From positions 2,643,303-2,707,302 of the forward strand of contig OX419759.1 of NCBI GenBank assembly GCA_948567375.1: a DNA stretch of 64,000 nt, in the 5' to 3' direction. Positions 21,754-34,299 of the stretch are shown here, one piece after another. How positions within the stretch are numbered: position 1 is the first letter of the stretch; each line of letters begins with the position of its first letter. This stretch comes from Lunularia cruciata. Taxonomy: Eukaryota; Streptophyta; Marchantiopsida; Lunulariales; Lunulariaceae. Under the pieces are notes generated by a model that did not search any database, had not been told where the DNA came from, and saw only the letters and a list, made by a program, of their open reading frames with translations. Made by a program: the position numbers and the translations under genes.

Positions 21754-22431
21754 GTTGTGAACAAAGCCAAAAAATAGCACTCATTAATAGATTAGCATCT
21801 CACAAAGTGTGAATTTCCTCATATGGCAATTGCAACCTAGTTCCATGGCCCATTCCAATGTTTGCATTATAATAGGTTCTTTATAGTGGATATTGTTCTT
21901 ACAAAGATCACCACTACGACCAACGCTAAGAATACAAAGAATCATTTTTTTGTGAAGATCTATCATCCCATGTTGTTACAAAGCTCTATTTGCATGAGGT
22001 CAATTCATTACAAAGATTAGTGGAAACAAAGTTTTATCAATGCAAACTTCCACCATGAGAAGAAACACAACAAAATTCTATGCTAATAGATATTCATGCA
22101 TCTTGCATGAATGCACTGCCAAGGACATACTATTGACTGTTTAGAGCCAAACAACAAGTATGTGGAGCATGATCACAACCTTTCATCAACCTCTATTACA
22201 TATGAAGGATAGACCTATCTTGAATAAGATTATAAAATAAGGATCACAAGGAGAACCTTTTACTTTTCATTCTTTTCCACAATCAAAATTTTATTGTGCT
22301 ATACACAAATTCATTGCCACTATTAACAAGAATCATTTTTTTCACAACAAAGTGTGAAAATTTGAGAGATGATGTAAGCAAGTGTTGGTGATAGAGTGGA
22401 TTTATGAATCTAAATAATTAAGCAGTGCTAT
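21754..22431. other. Intergenic stretch right of chromovirus 2
   Basis: Starts with the GTTGT target duplication. No coding region is recognised. The strand-biased composition and broken frames resemble repeat debris. Confidence 0.4.
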
Positions 22432-22711
22432 GATGAATTGCAAAGGAATGAAGATAAGAGAAATCTTTAGAAATCATAAGCAAGCCTTTAGAGATTTCCA
22501 AGTGGTGATTTTACTACAAGTTGGATGAATTGCAAAGGAGGGAAGATAGGAGAAATCTGCAGAAATCATAAGCAAGACTTTAGAGATTTCCAATTGGTTT
22601 TTTTACTACAAGTTGGATGAATTGCAAAGGAGGGAAGAAAGGAGAAATCCATAGAAATCATAAGCAAGCCTTTAGAGATTTCCATGTGGTGTTTATACTA
22701 CAAGTTGGATT
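22432..22711. repeat. Tandem repeat, 92 bp x 3
   Basis: Units start GATGAATTGCAAAGG at 22432, 22524 and 22616. Each contains AGAAATCATAAGCAAG and TTTAGAGATTTCCA in register. Copies differ by scattered substitutions. No open frame runs through the array. Confidence 0.9.
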
Positions 22712-23559
22712 ACCGCAAGAGTTAGAAGTGGGAGTTCTTGCTTTGGGATTAAAGTTTGTTGAAAGTCTCTCTACTAGAGGAGATTCATAATAACCTTGAA
22801 GTGAGTGGTAAGACATTGAGTGCAAGTCTACCAATGTGGAGGAGGACCATTGGCAATGAGTTCTAGGAGAAGAGTGCTCTCCATTTGGCCAAATCCACAT
22901 GGAAAATTTCCATGGCCATCCCAGTAAAGACTTGAAGAATAGGATTGATGACTCATTTTTGGGTAGGAAGTTGAAAAATGGGTTCAAGATAGAGGATCTG
23001 TTTGACAAGTCATCACCAAAACCATTATGAAGTTATTCAGGTCAAAAAGAATGGCCAATGTGAACCTTAACAAGCAATTTTCTTCTAGCTCATGCACAAA
23101 AAACAACTTGTAATTGGGCAAGGATGTTCTAAGAATGGGTCATCAAAGTGCTAAAGGATATGGTTGAAGACACACCCATGATCATAGCTCTCTTCATCTT
23201 GCATTTCTAGATGGGAATGAACCTCCTAAACAAGGAGGAGCTAACCCAACCTAAGCCCAAGCTCCTTCTACCATCTAGCATACTTCAATGAACATTCTAA
23301 CCTGCCTAAAGAAATCACAAATATCACAAGGTGGACAAGGATTTTTCTTGCAAGAAGAAGTTTATGCATGTCACCAAAACCTACAATACAATAAGCATCC
23401 AAAAGAAGGTGAACAAGGTAAGGACCTAGGTTCAAGCTTCCAAGGACACAAAAAAGTGGTTCAAAAAATTGACCATCATCTAGTGAAAGCATAATCAAAG
23501 AAGCTCTAGGGAAAAAAAGGAGACCTTGAAGTAAGGGGAGAGGTTGAACAATCCACCTC

Positions 23560-25980
23560 ATACATGATTAGGAGCACAATCTTATTAGAAAACATGGAAG
23601 CTAGAAGTGATGACTCCTTCACTTGGATCTTATCACATGTACAAAATGACAAGGTGCATATGGGAGACCATAACTATGAAGCACAGTTATTACCGTTGGC
23701 AAATAACAATATGACTACAAGGATATTTCATTCAAAGAGAAAGAACTGGATGAGGGAGACAACTGGATCTCTATCTCCAAATTGAGGAGAACTCTATCAA
23801 GAACATTAGCTTTTGTCAAATTTGTCTTAAGGATGCCAAAAAGAAAGGCAAGGTTGTTTTGAATGAAAAACAATGACAAAATGAGGTAAATAGAGCAAGA
23901 ACAAACCTAGAATGTCATCCAAGTAAGAACACACTTCCAAGAGATGATCTAGCATCCTAGTGGAAGAAGAGTCTATGAGTGGACAACAACAAGCAAACTA
24001 GACAACAAAGAAGACTACTAATAAAGATCCAACCAATGAGGGAAGAAAGGAGGATGAACCAAATCAACCCATACAGGCTTGGGCAAACAGTAAAGAACAA
24101 CCCACAAATATGAGCACAACCAAGGCCCCACATGAGAATCACATGAAATGCAAAAATAACTTGCTCTCATGGCTGATGGTTGTCTATATTGTGAACATTG
24201 TTAAGCCCACAATGGAAGCCTTGGAGGAGTTCTTGCCATTATATAAAAAAATCAAATCCATGGTTGATGACCCAAAACACTTGCATAAGCTGGCACAATC
24301 AACAACCAACACTTGTATAAGCTGGCAAAATCAATGACCAAGGAGAAGACCTTTTACATTCAAAATTGATTGAGGTCAAGCAGCAACTTAAGGAGAAGGA
24401 CAAAAGTGAGGGAAAATTCTAGAAGGATGAGCTTCTCCAACAAGAAAAATATGATGAAATCATTTTAAAGCTAAAGGTAGAAGTAGAAAATTATTGCATT
24501 CCAACAACAAGAGTAGTATGAAGATGAATTATAGACCCAAGACAACGAATTGCAGACTCTATGAGCTAAATTAGAAGAGGCCAAAACCAAGACAATGATA
24601 GCCTAAACACAGTATGACAATCCAAAGAAGACAATCAGTTTCTATATCTTGGACCTCAATACAAGTCTTCAATGGTAGTGGAAGAAGGAATAACAACAAT
24701 GCATGAAGATACATGACAATTTGTTGATGAAAGTCTAGAGTGAAAGAACCAACCTTGAGAATGACTAGACGGGGCTCATTGCCCTATCCGAGCATACAAC
24801 CACTCAACTCTTGAACTAGTTAGAACACATTGCTGGCAAGAACCCCAACATATGAAGCTGAGAGACTTGAGAACTCATATCTACATACTAGAGTGGAGGG
24901 CCTATACACATGAACAACTCAAGGTGTTGTTTGTTAAACTATATGAGCATACCAACTCCAAGTTCAAGGACACCCAAACAAGCTTAATACAAATTTTTGA
25001 TGGTTATAGGAAGGAGCTTGTAGAACTAATCCAGATACATAAAGCAACAAGTAGGTCATCACAATTGTTGCCAATTCATATTGATGACAAATAACAACCA
25101 CAACAACTTCATACAAAATGAGTGGCAGCAAATTTTGTCTAAATGACTAAGTGTCATCTTGTAGATAGGATATGGTATTTTTGTAGTCATAGTTCATCAC
25201 AAGTGTTGCCAAATCATACTGATGACAAGTAATGACAACAACAACTTCATACAAAATGAGTGGCAGCCAATTTTGTCCAAATGACTAAGTGTCATGTTGT
25301 AGATAGGATAGGGTAGTTTTTTTAGTCATAGTTCATCACAAGTGTTGCCAATTCATATTGATGACAAGTAATGACCACAACAACTTCATAAAAAATGAGT
25401 GGCAACTAATTTTGTCCAAATGACTAAGTGTCATCTTGTAGATAGGATAGGGTAGTTTTTATAGTCATAGCCAAGATATTTTGTATTTGTATATGCTCCA
25501 TACATGTTAGGAATGAGATGAAGATCTTGTGCCCCATTGTGCACCTAATATACTAGCTATAGACAACAAGTTAAGAGGCCAAGGCAACCATACCACATGG
25601 CCCAAACCTACTCAAAATTAGGCTAAGATACAACAAGTAGATAAGATATGATTAGTAATAAGTGCCTTAGATATAATTAGGAGATTTCCTATTCATTGTA
25701 ATTGTTGGATTCCAAAAGTAGGAAGCATGTAAAAGGCTTAACCCTGATGTTTACCATGTCCATTTGGTGGATCCTTCTTTTGCAAAAAAAAAAAATTTTA
25801 CCATCAAGACTCTTGAGTCTGCATATGTATGTTAGTCCACACTTTATATTAGTGACTACATGCTTAATTGAGTGGGAGTGAGGAATTTGGATGTATGAGC
25901 ATAAGCACTTGAGTGAGGAGGATCATTTTTGTGGAACTAGAGTGTTCATCTATAGGGGCTCTATATTTATTTATTTATAG
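23560..25980 (+). pseudogene. Decayed member of an unclassified repeat family, copy P
   Basis: Broken frames on the plus strand encode a Lys/Glu/Gln-rich, coiled-coil-like protein, including LLSWLMVVYIVNIV, PTMEALEEFLPLYKK (about 24160-24260) and later KLRDLRTHIYILEWRAYTHEQL (24855 on). The same protein pattern occurs in the opposite orientation at 28795-29079. DNA similarity also continues past the coding part, for example TATGTATGTTAGT and AGCACTTGAGTGA near 25830-25920, matched in inverted order at 27540-27700. No reverse transcriptase or transposase was recognised, so the class is open. Confidence 0.5.
25051..25469. repeat. Tandem repeat, about 138 bp x 3
   Basis: TCATCACA...GTTGCCAA...CATA(T/C)TGATGACAA recurs at 25056, 25194 and 25333, each followed by AATGACTAAGTGTCAT and GTAGATAGGATA. 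The copies are nearly identical and lie just 3' of the coiled-coil remnant of copy P. Confidence 0.92.
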
Positions 25981-27539
25981 GTCAAAAACAATATAGAGGT
26001 GGGTTGCCAAAGATTTGGAGTATTTTGAAGTTACACTACCTTCCAGATCCAACATCATAGTCATTCAAGACTCTTGTGATGTTGTGTCATCTAGGAAGGG
26101 TGGAACTCAATGTCATAATCATAGTGATTAGGGTGATTGGACCCTTGGGAGATTTTCCTTCCTCATAGTTCATACATTCTAGTATAATATACATAAGGCA
26201 CCTTAGTACTACCTATCTCATATGACATAAACTTCATGATGTGAGTGCAGATTGTGGTACTATGCTTGTCTTGATGATAGGAGTAAGGAATTTTGTTGGG
26301 TAACACAAAAGGGACATAAATCTTGAGGCAAGTGAACTTCATTAAGAATGAACCACCACCTTCAAGAATTCTGGAGAATAAATCTAAAGTGAATGAGATT
26401 TATTTTTGTTTATTTTTTTGTAGTGTACCTAAAGTGGTTACTTTATCATCTTTTGGGAATGACCAAGAGGTTAAACACAAAACAATATATTATCATGATA
26501 AGTGACTCTTTTATCTTGTTTTTAGCCATATTCAACTTGTATACTCATGGGACCAGTCTATTCTTACAACACTATTACAAAATGGGATGACATAATATCA
26601 TTACAAAGACTAGCTCTTAAAACTAAAGATTTAGTTGAAATAAATTGATTATAAACCTCTCATAAGTCCAAGTAATAAGTATTTGTTCCCTTGTTGAAAA
26701 TGAGAATTCAACCATTGCAATACTATCTTATGAATTAAATCCTCTAAAAGTCACTTGTCATAATTTCTGATTTTTTAAGTAAACTTTGATTGTGAATGTG
26801 GATGCAATTTAATAAAATAATACACACCAAAATCCTTTAAAGAAAAAAATTTGGTAGAGATCCCAAATTCATAAATAAAAATCAACTTAGATGGTATTTG
26901 TAGCAACCCAATGTTGTCACACTATTACTATAATTGGTAAGAACAAGTTGTTCACTCAAAGATACAATTTGGAAATGACTTAAAATGAGAGGTCACTATG
27001 ATAATAGTATATTATTTTTTGTTTTACATATTGAGCAATATCATTCCTAGAAAAGTGTAATGCCCTTGGCCTAGAGACACTACTAGGATTTTATTAATCT
27101 TTTTGTCTACTCACTAATGGCTAGATCTAGAATATCCCTATAATGAAGACAGTTCATCCGTAATGAACATCACTTTGCTGTGGAATCTCACACTCTTCTC
27201 ATCATCAAATTTGAGCTCCTAATAAACACCACCCACCTAATTGTTGTATTACCCGTCCCTTTAGTGCCTTAGTCTCATGAGGTCTACAAAATGGGTTGCA
27301 ACATGATCTTTTATGGATAGCATAATTTGGCTTTGCAAAAGAAATGAGTTGGTGGGCTTCCACAACTCCCATCACATTGAAGACTACTAGCATGACATAT
27401 TTTACTATCCTTCCCATAAGGCATAAAGTCATAGGAGTTTGGAATACTTACAAGATTTGTTCCCATGTATAAGCATTACTTAACAAAACACTCATCATCA
27501 AATATCAATTTCCATCTTGTCCTTGATTTCCATGGAGAT
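25981..27539. other. Stretch between the two opposed repeat copies
   Basis: No gene recognised. Frames on both strands are short and broken. It probably contains the diverged outer ends of the two opposed family copies. Confidence 0.4.
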
Positions 27540-29393
27540 TTCCTAGCACATAGAGCATCATATTCTAGTTCCACATCAATGTCTCTTATCACTCAAGTGC
27601 TTTGGCTCATACCACAAGATTCTTTACTTCTACTAGACTAAACATGTAATCATTCCCCAAAATGCAAACTAACATACATACACCAACTCAAAAGTCTAGA
27701 TGGTATAACTTCATTTATTGCAAAAGAAGGATGCATCAAAAACACCTAATGATCATCAAACTTAAGCCTTTTATACAATTCCTCTTTAGTCGTAAGGAGA
27801 TCCAACGGCTACAAAGGATGGGAATCTCCTAATTACATCTTAAGTCACTTGATATTAATCTCATCTTATCCACAAACCCTAATCCTGATGCTAAGTAGCT
27901 ATGGCCTATAGCTAGTTAGCCACCTATGAGTTACCTAACTTAGGTTAATACAACCTATTGAGTTGTGCATAAGGTCTATGTACAATTGCAAATCCCCAAC
28001 TCAACAAAAAATGAAATCTTCCCAAGTTCACATAAAAAGGTGTTTCTTGTAAGGGGATGAAAATGATAATGGTGCTCTTTGGTGGAAGAAAATATGGTCA
28101 TGGCTCTAGGGTGGAAGGGCTGTTGGCACCTACAACAAACCATTGGTTTTTTCTAAAGCTTAAATTCCATGAGTTCTCTTTTGTACTTGTACAAAACTAG
28201 ATTGTGTCTCCTCAAACTTGGTTTTGGTTTGTCCTTGCAACTTGTAGACAATGCCTTGACTTTTTTGCTCAAGTAGGTCTTGCATTCTAATGCATCAAGC
28301 TGGGTCCATAGATCTTTCATATTTGTATGCTAGGTCATATTGTTTGCCATTCGTTCCAACTAACTAAGCAATTGCATCATTGTGTGCCCCAATGTCACAA
28401 GAAATCTTGTTTGTGCATTTTGAAGTTTTTCCATCTCCTTACAGATTGTTGCAGCTTGCTCCACTTTCCTCTCCTATTTTTATTTTAGGCTTGTAGACAA
28501 ATTTGTGATACGATGATCAATCAATTGCTTGACATTATCATATATGGTTTCCATGGCTTGTGTTTCAACATTGGCCTTCTTGAGGTCACTTTGTAACCTT
28601 AATAGCTCATCATCCTTGGTTTGGATCTTGTTGTCATATTTGTTCCTCAAGTGGAAGACCTACTAACTGAAGTTGTCAACTTTGGCTTTCAATTTCTAGA
28701 TGGTTGCTTTGTACTCCTCCCAATATTTAAGTTTGTTCCTCTTGTATCTTTGTAGATGTTGATCATTTTTATTGGCCTTCTTGTTCAATTGCTCCTATGC
28801 AAGTTGGTGTAGCAAATGGATGAGTATGACTGATTCTTTTATCTTGGGGTTTTGTTTGTTGTACATTGGCATAAGCTCCTCCAAGGCTTCCATTATGGGT
28901 GTCACAGTGTTGATTGTGTATGTTACCAACAACCAAGATAGGGATTTGTAGTGGATCATTCTTTGAGCATCTCCATTTTTTTTGGTGGTGGATGCCTCAT
29001 CTTGGATTGACCTTCTCCATTTGACTTGAGTACAGGTCATCTCCTTTGCCACCCTAAGGGTCTTGTGATGTCCACCCAATTCCTTCCCTACAACATTTCA
29101 TTCTTCCCAATTCATTCTTCTAGGATGGGGACTTATGTGGTTGACTTCCTAGCTTTGTGAGGCTTTTCCAAGGTGTGTATGCCTCTAAATCATTCATTCC
29201 CTTCATGAAGTTAGTCATCAGGTTAGTTTGTGTTGAATGTCATTTGGTTCCTATAACTAGTGTAGGTGATGGTTCCTCAAGAGTCTCTTCTTCTATGATT
29301 GGCATATTTCTCTTCCCTAATGGCACTTCTCTTGTCACTTCCAAAGTAGGTGACTACTGGACTTTGTTGTTTGTAGGGAATTTTTGTCATCAT
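27540..29393 (-). pseudogene. Decayed member of the same repeat family, copy M
   Basis: Minus-strand frames include SLSWLLVTYTINTVTPIMEA and LEELMPMYNKQNPK (28840-28950), parallel to copy P. A long glutamine/lysine-rich coiled-coil-like region follows (28150-28790) with several stops. Outside the coding part, the block around 27540-27770 matches 25700-25920 in inverted orientation, including the shared CCTTCTTTTGC. The two copies therefore converge tail to tail. Confidence 0.5.
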
Positions 29394-30520
29394 TTCCCAC
29401 AAGGGACAAAATGCACATGAAAAAATTATTGCTCCCCAACTTTGTATTGGGCTCAACCATCATCTCCTTCTTGTCTACCACATTGAGTGATTTTTGTGGG
29501 ATTAATTGATGAGCCAGCTGATTTGCTTTGGCCCTACTCTAGTTTTCTTTAGACAAGGATTCTATCTTCGTGGGTCATTTGATGACTTGATACTTTGGTA
29601 CTTGTACTTTTGGTTGAGCAATAAGCAGGCATCTTTCTACAAATTATGATGGAGTTGTATGTCTCTTCCACCTATACCTACTTCTTTGTTCCCATGTACT
29701 CCTGATCAGCATTATGGTACTTGGTAATCTCTTTAGGAGCTCTAGATCTCCGGTGAAGTATGTTGGGTGGTGAAAGTGCTTGAAAATTTCTCCTTTTCCT
29801 TGTTTGTCAACAGGTCCATACTTATGTAAAAGTGAACAATGAAGGGAGCTACAATGGAAGCATTACCTTTGGTCATGTCTTCAAGTAGTTACGTGACTCA
29901 TTCACGGAATATCCTTGCCCAACTACTACCTTTTGTAAGACTCATTAAATGAGGATACAAGGAAACAAGGATATTAGGCTGGTCCTTGTGAGTTGTGCAA
30001 GGATGTTTCATGAATGAATCACATAACTACTTGAAGATATGACCAAAGGTAATGCTACCATTGTAGCTCCCTTCATTGTCCACTTTTACATGGGCATGGA
30101 CCTATTGACAAACAAGGAAAAGGAGAAATTCCCAAGGCAATTTCACCACCCATCATATTTCACCAAAGATCTAGAGCTCCCTAAAGAGATCACAAAGTAC
30201 CAAAATATTGATCAGGAGTAGACGGGAACAAAGAACTTGGTATAGGTGGAAGAGAAATACAACTTCATCATGATTTTTGAAATCACACCTGCCTATTGCT
30301 TGGCCAAAATTTAAAGCGTCAATCAAACAAAATTGACCCAAGAAGATAGAATCCTTGTTTGAAGAAAGCAAGAGTAGGGCCAAAGCAAAGCGATCGGCTC
30401 ATAGATCAAGTCTGCATAAATCACTCAATGTGATAGACAAGAAGGAGATGATGGTCAAGCCAAGTATAAAGTTGGGGTGCAATAATTTTTCACATGCATT
30501 TTGTCCCTTGTGAAAAGCAA
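29394..30520. repeat. Long inverted repeat, arms about 535 bp, short spacer
   Basis: The left arm, about 29394-29935, and the right arm, about 29985-30520, are reverse complements at roughly 80% identity by eye. Matching landmarks include AAATGCACATGAAAAAATTA (left outer end) with TAATTTTTCACATGCATTTT (right outer end), GGAGCTCTAGATCT with AGATCTAGAGCTCC, and CTTCAAGTAGTTA with TAACTACTTGAAG beside the centre. Transcription through it would give a long hairpin RNA. It may be two family copies placed head to head. Confidence 0.8.
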
Positions 30521-33189
30521 TGAATGTCCACACTATCCACCGTGAAAATAAAATAAATACTAAAAATCAAAAAAAGACAAAAAGAAAACAAGATGACACC
30601 AAAGAAGTGGACATGACATTAAGCTGAGCAGATATTTCATTGTGCACTCTTATGAAAGGATCAATTTAAACAAAAATAATAAGACAATCAAGGTTAATTC
30701 CAAATCCAATTCATAAGACACTCAAAGCATTATCTTTCTCATTTACATTAACTTAATTAAAGAAGCACAAGAAGGCTTGCTTGATGTTAGCAACTCAGTT
30801 AATTTCTCATTCTATTCTCATATTATTATTAAGTCACTAAATATATAAACAAAATCTAAATATGATCCATTAGTTCTTTTAACACCACTTTACCTTAAGC
30901 AAATCACTCTTTATAGAAGTTAAAATTTACTATAATTGTAGCATTTAATAAAAATCATAAAATTTAGTTTTAAAAAAAATTATAAAATTTAATAATAATG
31001 GATTAATAAAATTATTGGGATTTAGTTGATAAAAACTTATAATTCATGAATTATTAATATTTTGGTGGAATGTAGGCTTTAATAGATATATATATATATA
31101 TATGAGATTTTAAAATGTGTATCTTTTAGACCATTTTTGGTCATGATTAAATGTCCATGTATCTTTTATTTTGGACATCTTAATGTAAATTTTATTTAAT
31201 CCAGAAATGGGACAATGTTTGATATAAAATTAGGATGATTTGAATTGAGGTTGATTTCAATTTATTTTATTTTAAGTAAACTTAGGACAAATTATGTGCT
31301 GATCAAGAAGATGCATAAAGTTTGAATATTTGTCCTTCCTTGTATTTAAATTGATTATTTAGTGCCACAATCATTCACTAATAATTTCAAATATTACTGA
31401 CTTTATTTTGATATATCTTTTAAGATATTTCATTCTCTTAACTTAATATTGGTAGTCCTAACTCATGAATTATGAAACATAACTTAATATAAACCCATCC
31501 TTCTCTTGTTCTATGAGGTCCGCATTCTCCCTACTTAAAAAAATCTTTTTAGTTCATATAGGATAAGCATACACAAAATTATATGTCTGGAACTTATCTT
31601 TTATTTTCATGATTATTTTATATATCTAATTTTGTATTGAGTGAAATTTTTATTTATTAATATTTCAGAAAAAGGTAACTGTATATTACGGTTTTTAGAT
31701 GTTAGTTTTTTGAATATCTGTTGTTATTACTCTTCTTTATTAAGAATAAAAATAAGAAAAAAGGGAGTTCCCATATCAAGTCAAAAAAATTGGCAAGATA
31801 TAACGTAACATTGACCACATATTTACACGCATTCTTGACTAGAAAGTAGTAGTTTGTGCATGTGCAAAGAAAATGGAGGGGCTTTGACAGGACCGAAATT
31901 AAACGATGGAGCCGAGTATGAGAAACATGTGCATGCAGGTACTTCCAAATTGACACCTTTAGTGATAAAAATCAAACTTGAATTATCATCTGGTCCAAGT
32001 TGTAGACATATTGGAGATCGAAGATACATCCTGGGCGACTTTTGCTTAGTGACTTCAGCACTCAACTACATCAGGTTGTAATCCGTGGATGATGACCAAA
32101 TTTTATTCTAGTATTTTGTCAACATGATTTCTCGCATGTTGCACTGATAATTTGTGCGCAGGAAAAGAACTGATGGAAAAGTCAAACCAAAGAAATGAGT
32201 TAATATTCTGCACAGCAGATGTTGTCAGTGACAAGGTCATCTTTAACCACAGTATACAGACCACAATTTGGTGCAATTAAGAAGGCTCAGGCAAGTGAAG
32301 ACGGCCAGTAAGTTAACAGTAGCATAAGGTATCTTATCTGACGGGGAGTTTGAAGCTCAGGGAGGTCGAAATTTGACCTTCAAAGAGTAAATCGTTTAAT
32401 TTTGCTAGACAGCGGAGAGTGCAGTATGGCAACGTAAAAGGTCCAACTGGGAACTTCTCTAACATGTTCGGGCGTTTTGCGACAAAGAGATTATTATGTT
32501 CGCCACAATGTATTTACAATCGATTGTCTTTTTAAGTGACATCTGTACTGATTTCATAATCACAGCACAAGGATTGTAGATTATTTAATTCAAATCTATC
32601 TTTCATCCATCCACTCAAAAGAAACTGCATATATATGCACTATGAACAACTTTTCTCCGGAGGAGTAACTTTCAATTAAGAACACGTGCAAGATTTTCTC
32701 AGACTTAAAATTCCAAGATAATTTATTTATAAGTATCCTGCACTTGAAAATGAAATTAATACCCAGTAGAATAGACTGATTATTTTGGCATGACTAGGTC
32801 TTTCCATGTGGCGAAACAGCGCTGAGGGTTATCCGCTCTCGTCATCCAACAAAGAAACTAACATGATGCTAAAACCTCCCTGGTGCTTCTACACACACCC
32901 GAGCTATTCTTTAAAATCACATGGGAAGCTGCATCAACCACGTGAACTAACTGAATGACACACAGAAGAGGGGGCTATTGTGATCAGACCAATCACAGGA
33001 CGTTTTCAGTGCATCGTCTGCCCAATGGTTTACGCAAAATAAAATGAACAAACATCAACTATGAAAACACTCATTCCTTCACCAAAATCGGCACTGTACA
33101 TTGTGGTGTTCAAACCCTTCAATTTCTAGAAGCCCGCTGTACGCCCGACCCTCTGCTATCGAAGTCACACTTGACCATTTCTCAATCAA
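30521..33189. other. Mostly AT-rich intergenic DNA left of histone H4
   Basis: No gene recognised. A TA microsatellite lies near 31085-31104. Composition becomes less AT-rich from about 31,850. The end includes a CACGTG G-box (32939-32944) and a CCAATCA motif (32990-32996), but no gene follows on the plus strand, so these are not assigned. The 3' untranslated region of H4 extends leftward into this stretch. Confidence 0.45.
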
Positions 33190-33310
33190 ACAAGGTTTAG
33201 GTGATACCACCGAAAGCACACCAAGGAGGAAAGGCTTGGGTAATACCACCGAAAGCTATAACAAGGTTTAGTTGATACCACCGAAAGCTATAAAAGCACA
33301 CCAATGAGGA
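33190..33310. repeat. Short repeats in the 3' region of histone H4
   Basis: ATACCACCGAAAGC occurs three times (about 33204, 33243 and 33275), within longer units that share AAGGTTTAG and GCACACCAA. They lie 130-250 bp past the H4 stop on the H4 strand, probably in the 3' untranslated or termination region. They do not resemble the animal histone stem-loop. Confidence 0.75.
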
Positions 33311-33439
33311 AATGAGACCCACGAGCGCTGAGCTATGATACAAAATGGGTTTCTAAGAGGTGTAGAAACCGCCAATGAAATTCTATCTTGGCAACGATTG
33401 GTGTCGAGAGAACACCAAGAACGATGTAAACTGAACCAC

Positions 33440-33760
<321 letters not shown>

Positions 33761-33887
33761 TCAAAAGTCGAGAAGCTCTAAGCAGCTATAGTTCAAAGAC
33801 CAGATTGTCGAATGCAAGTCTCCGCTACTCCAGAAATCTGTAGAGATGCTACTGTATGAAGATTGAAGGTCACAACCTACAGGCTCA

Positions 33888-33894
33888 TTATATA
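33888..33894 (-). promoter_or_regulatory. TATA box of histone H4
   Basis: The minus strand reads TATATAA about 140 bp upstream of the H4 start codon, a normal distance for a plant histone gene with a short leader. Confidence 0.7.
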
Positions 33895-34083
33895 TTCCCG
33901 GAGAACGTCAATTCTGTCAAGGAAGGTAATGCATTCATCTGGGACAAATCCAACGGCTGAAATACATGAGCCTCAATTCGCATAATCCTCCCAGTGCAAA
34001 GTAGCTCGAGGACTTGATACACTCTTTCAACGGTATCTATTGCTCTGTACTGAAACCGGGAGATCTGAGCCTTCCACCGCCAC

Positions 34084-34091
34084 GATCCGCG
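34084..34091 (-). promoter_or_regulatory. Plant histone octamer element of H4
   Basis: The minus strand reads CGCGGATC, an exact match to the octamer that gives meristem and S-phase expression to plant histone promoters. It lies about 190 bp upstream of the TATA box. Confidence 0.85.
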
Positions 34092-34299
34092 TGAGACAGG
34101 CAAGGCAGCAATCAGACAAACAACAAACAAACTCTGCTGGCTGAAAAGTGCGGAAAAAGTACACAAGCACAAATGGAAAGGAATCTGACACATTTAGTTT
34201 TCAAAATATTGCTGGAGCGGGAAGTTCAAAGAAGAGAAGCGCGAGTGAATGCTGTGGACACTTGAAAAAGAAGAGGCGACCGCGACATCTTAAGAGAAG

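Noticed and set aside
25786-25798. Poly(A) tail of a non-LTR retrotransposon end
   Set aside because: Similarity to the opposed copy continues beyond the A run, so it is internal and not an element terminus.
32939-32996. G-box CACGTG and CCAATCA as a plus-strand promoter
   Set aside because: No gene follows on the plus strand and H4 is transcribed toward this site, so the match is probably chance.
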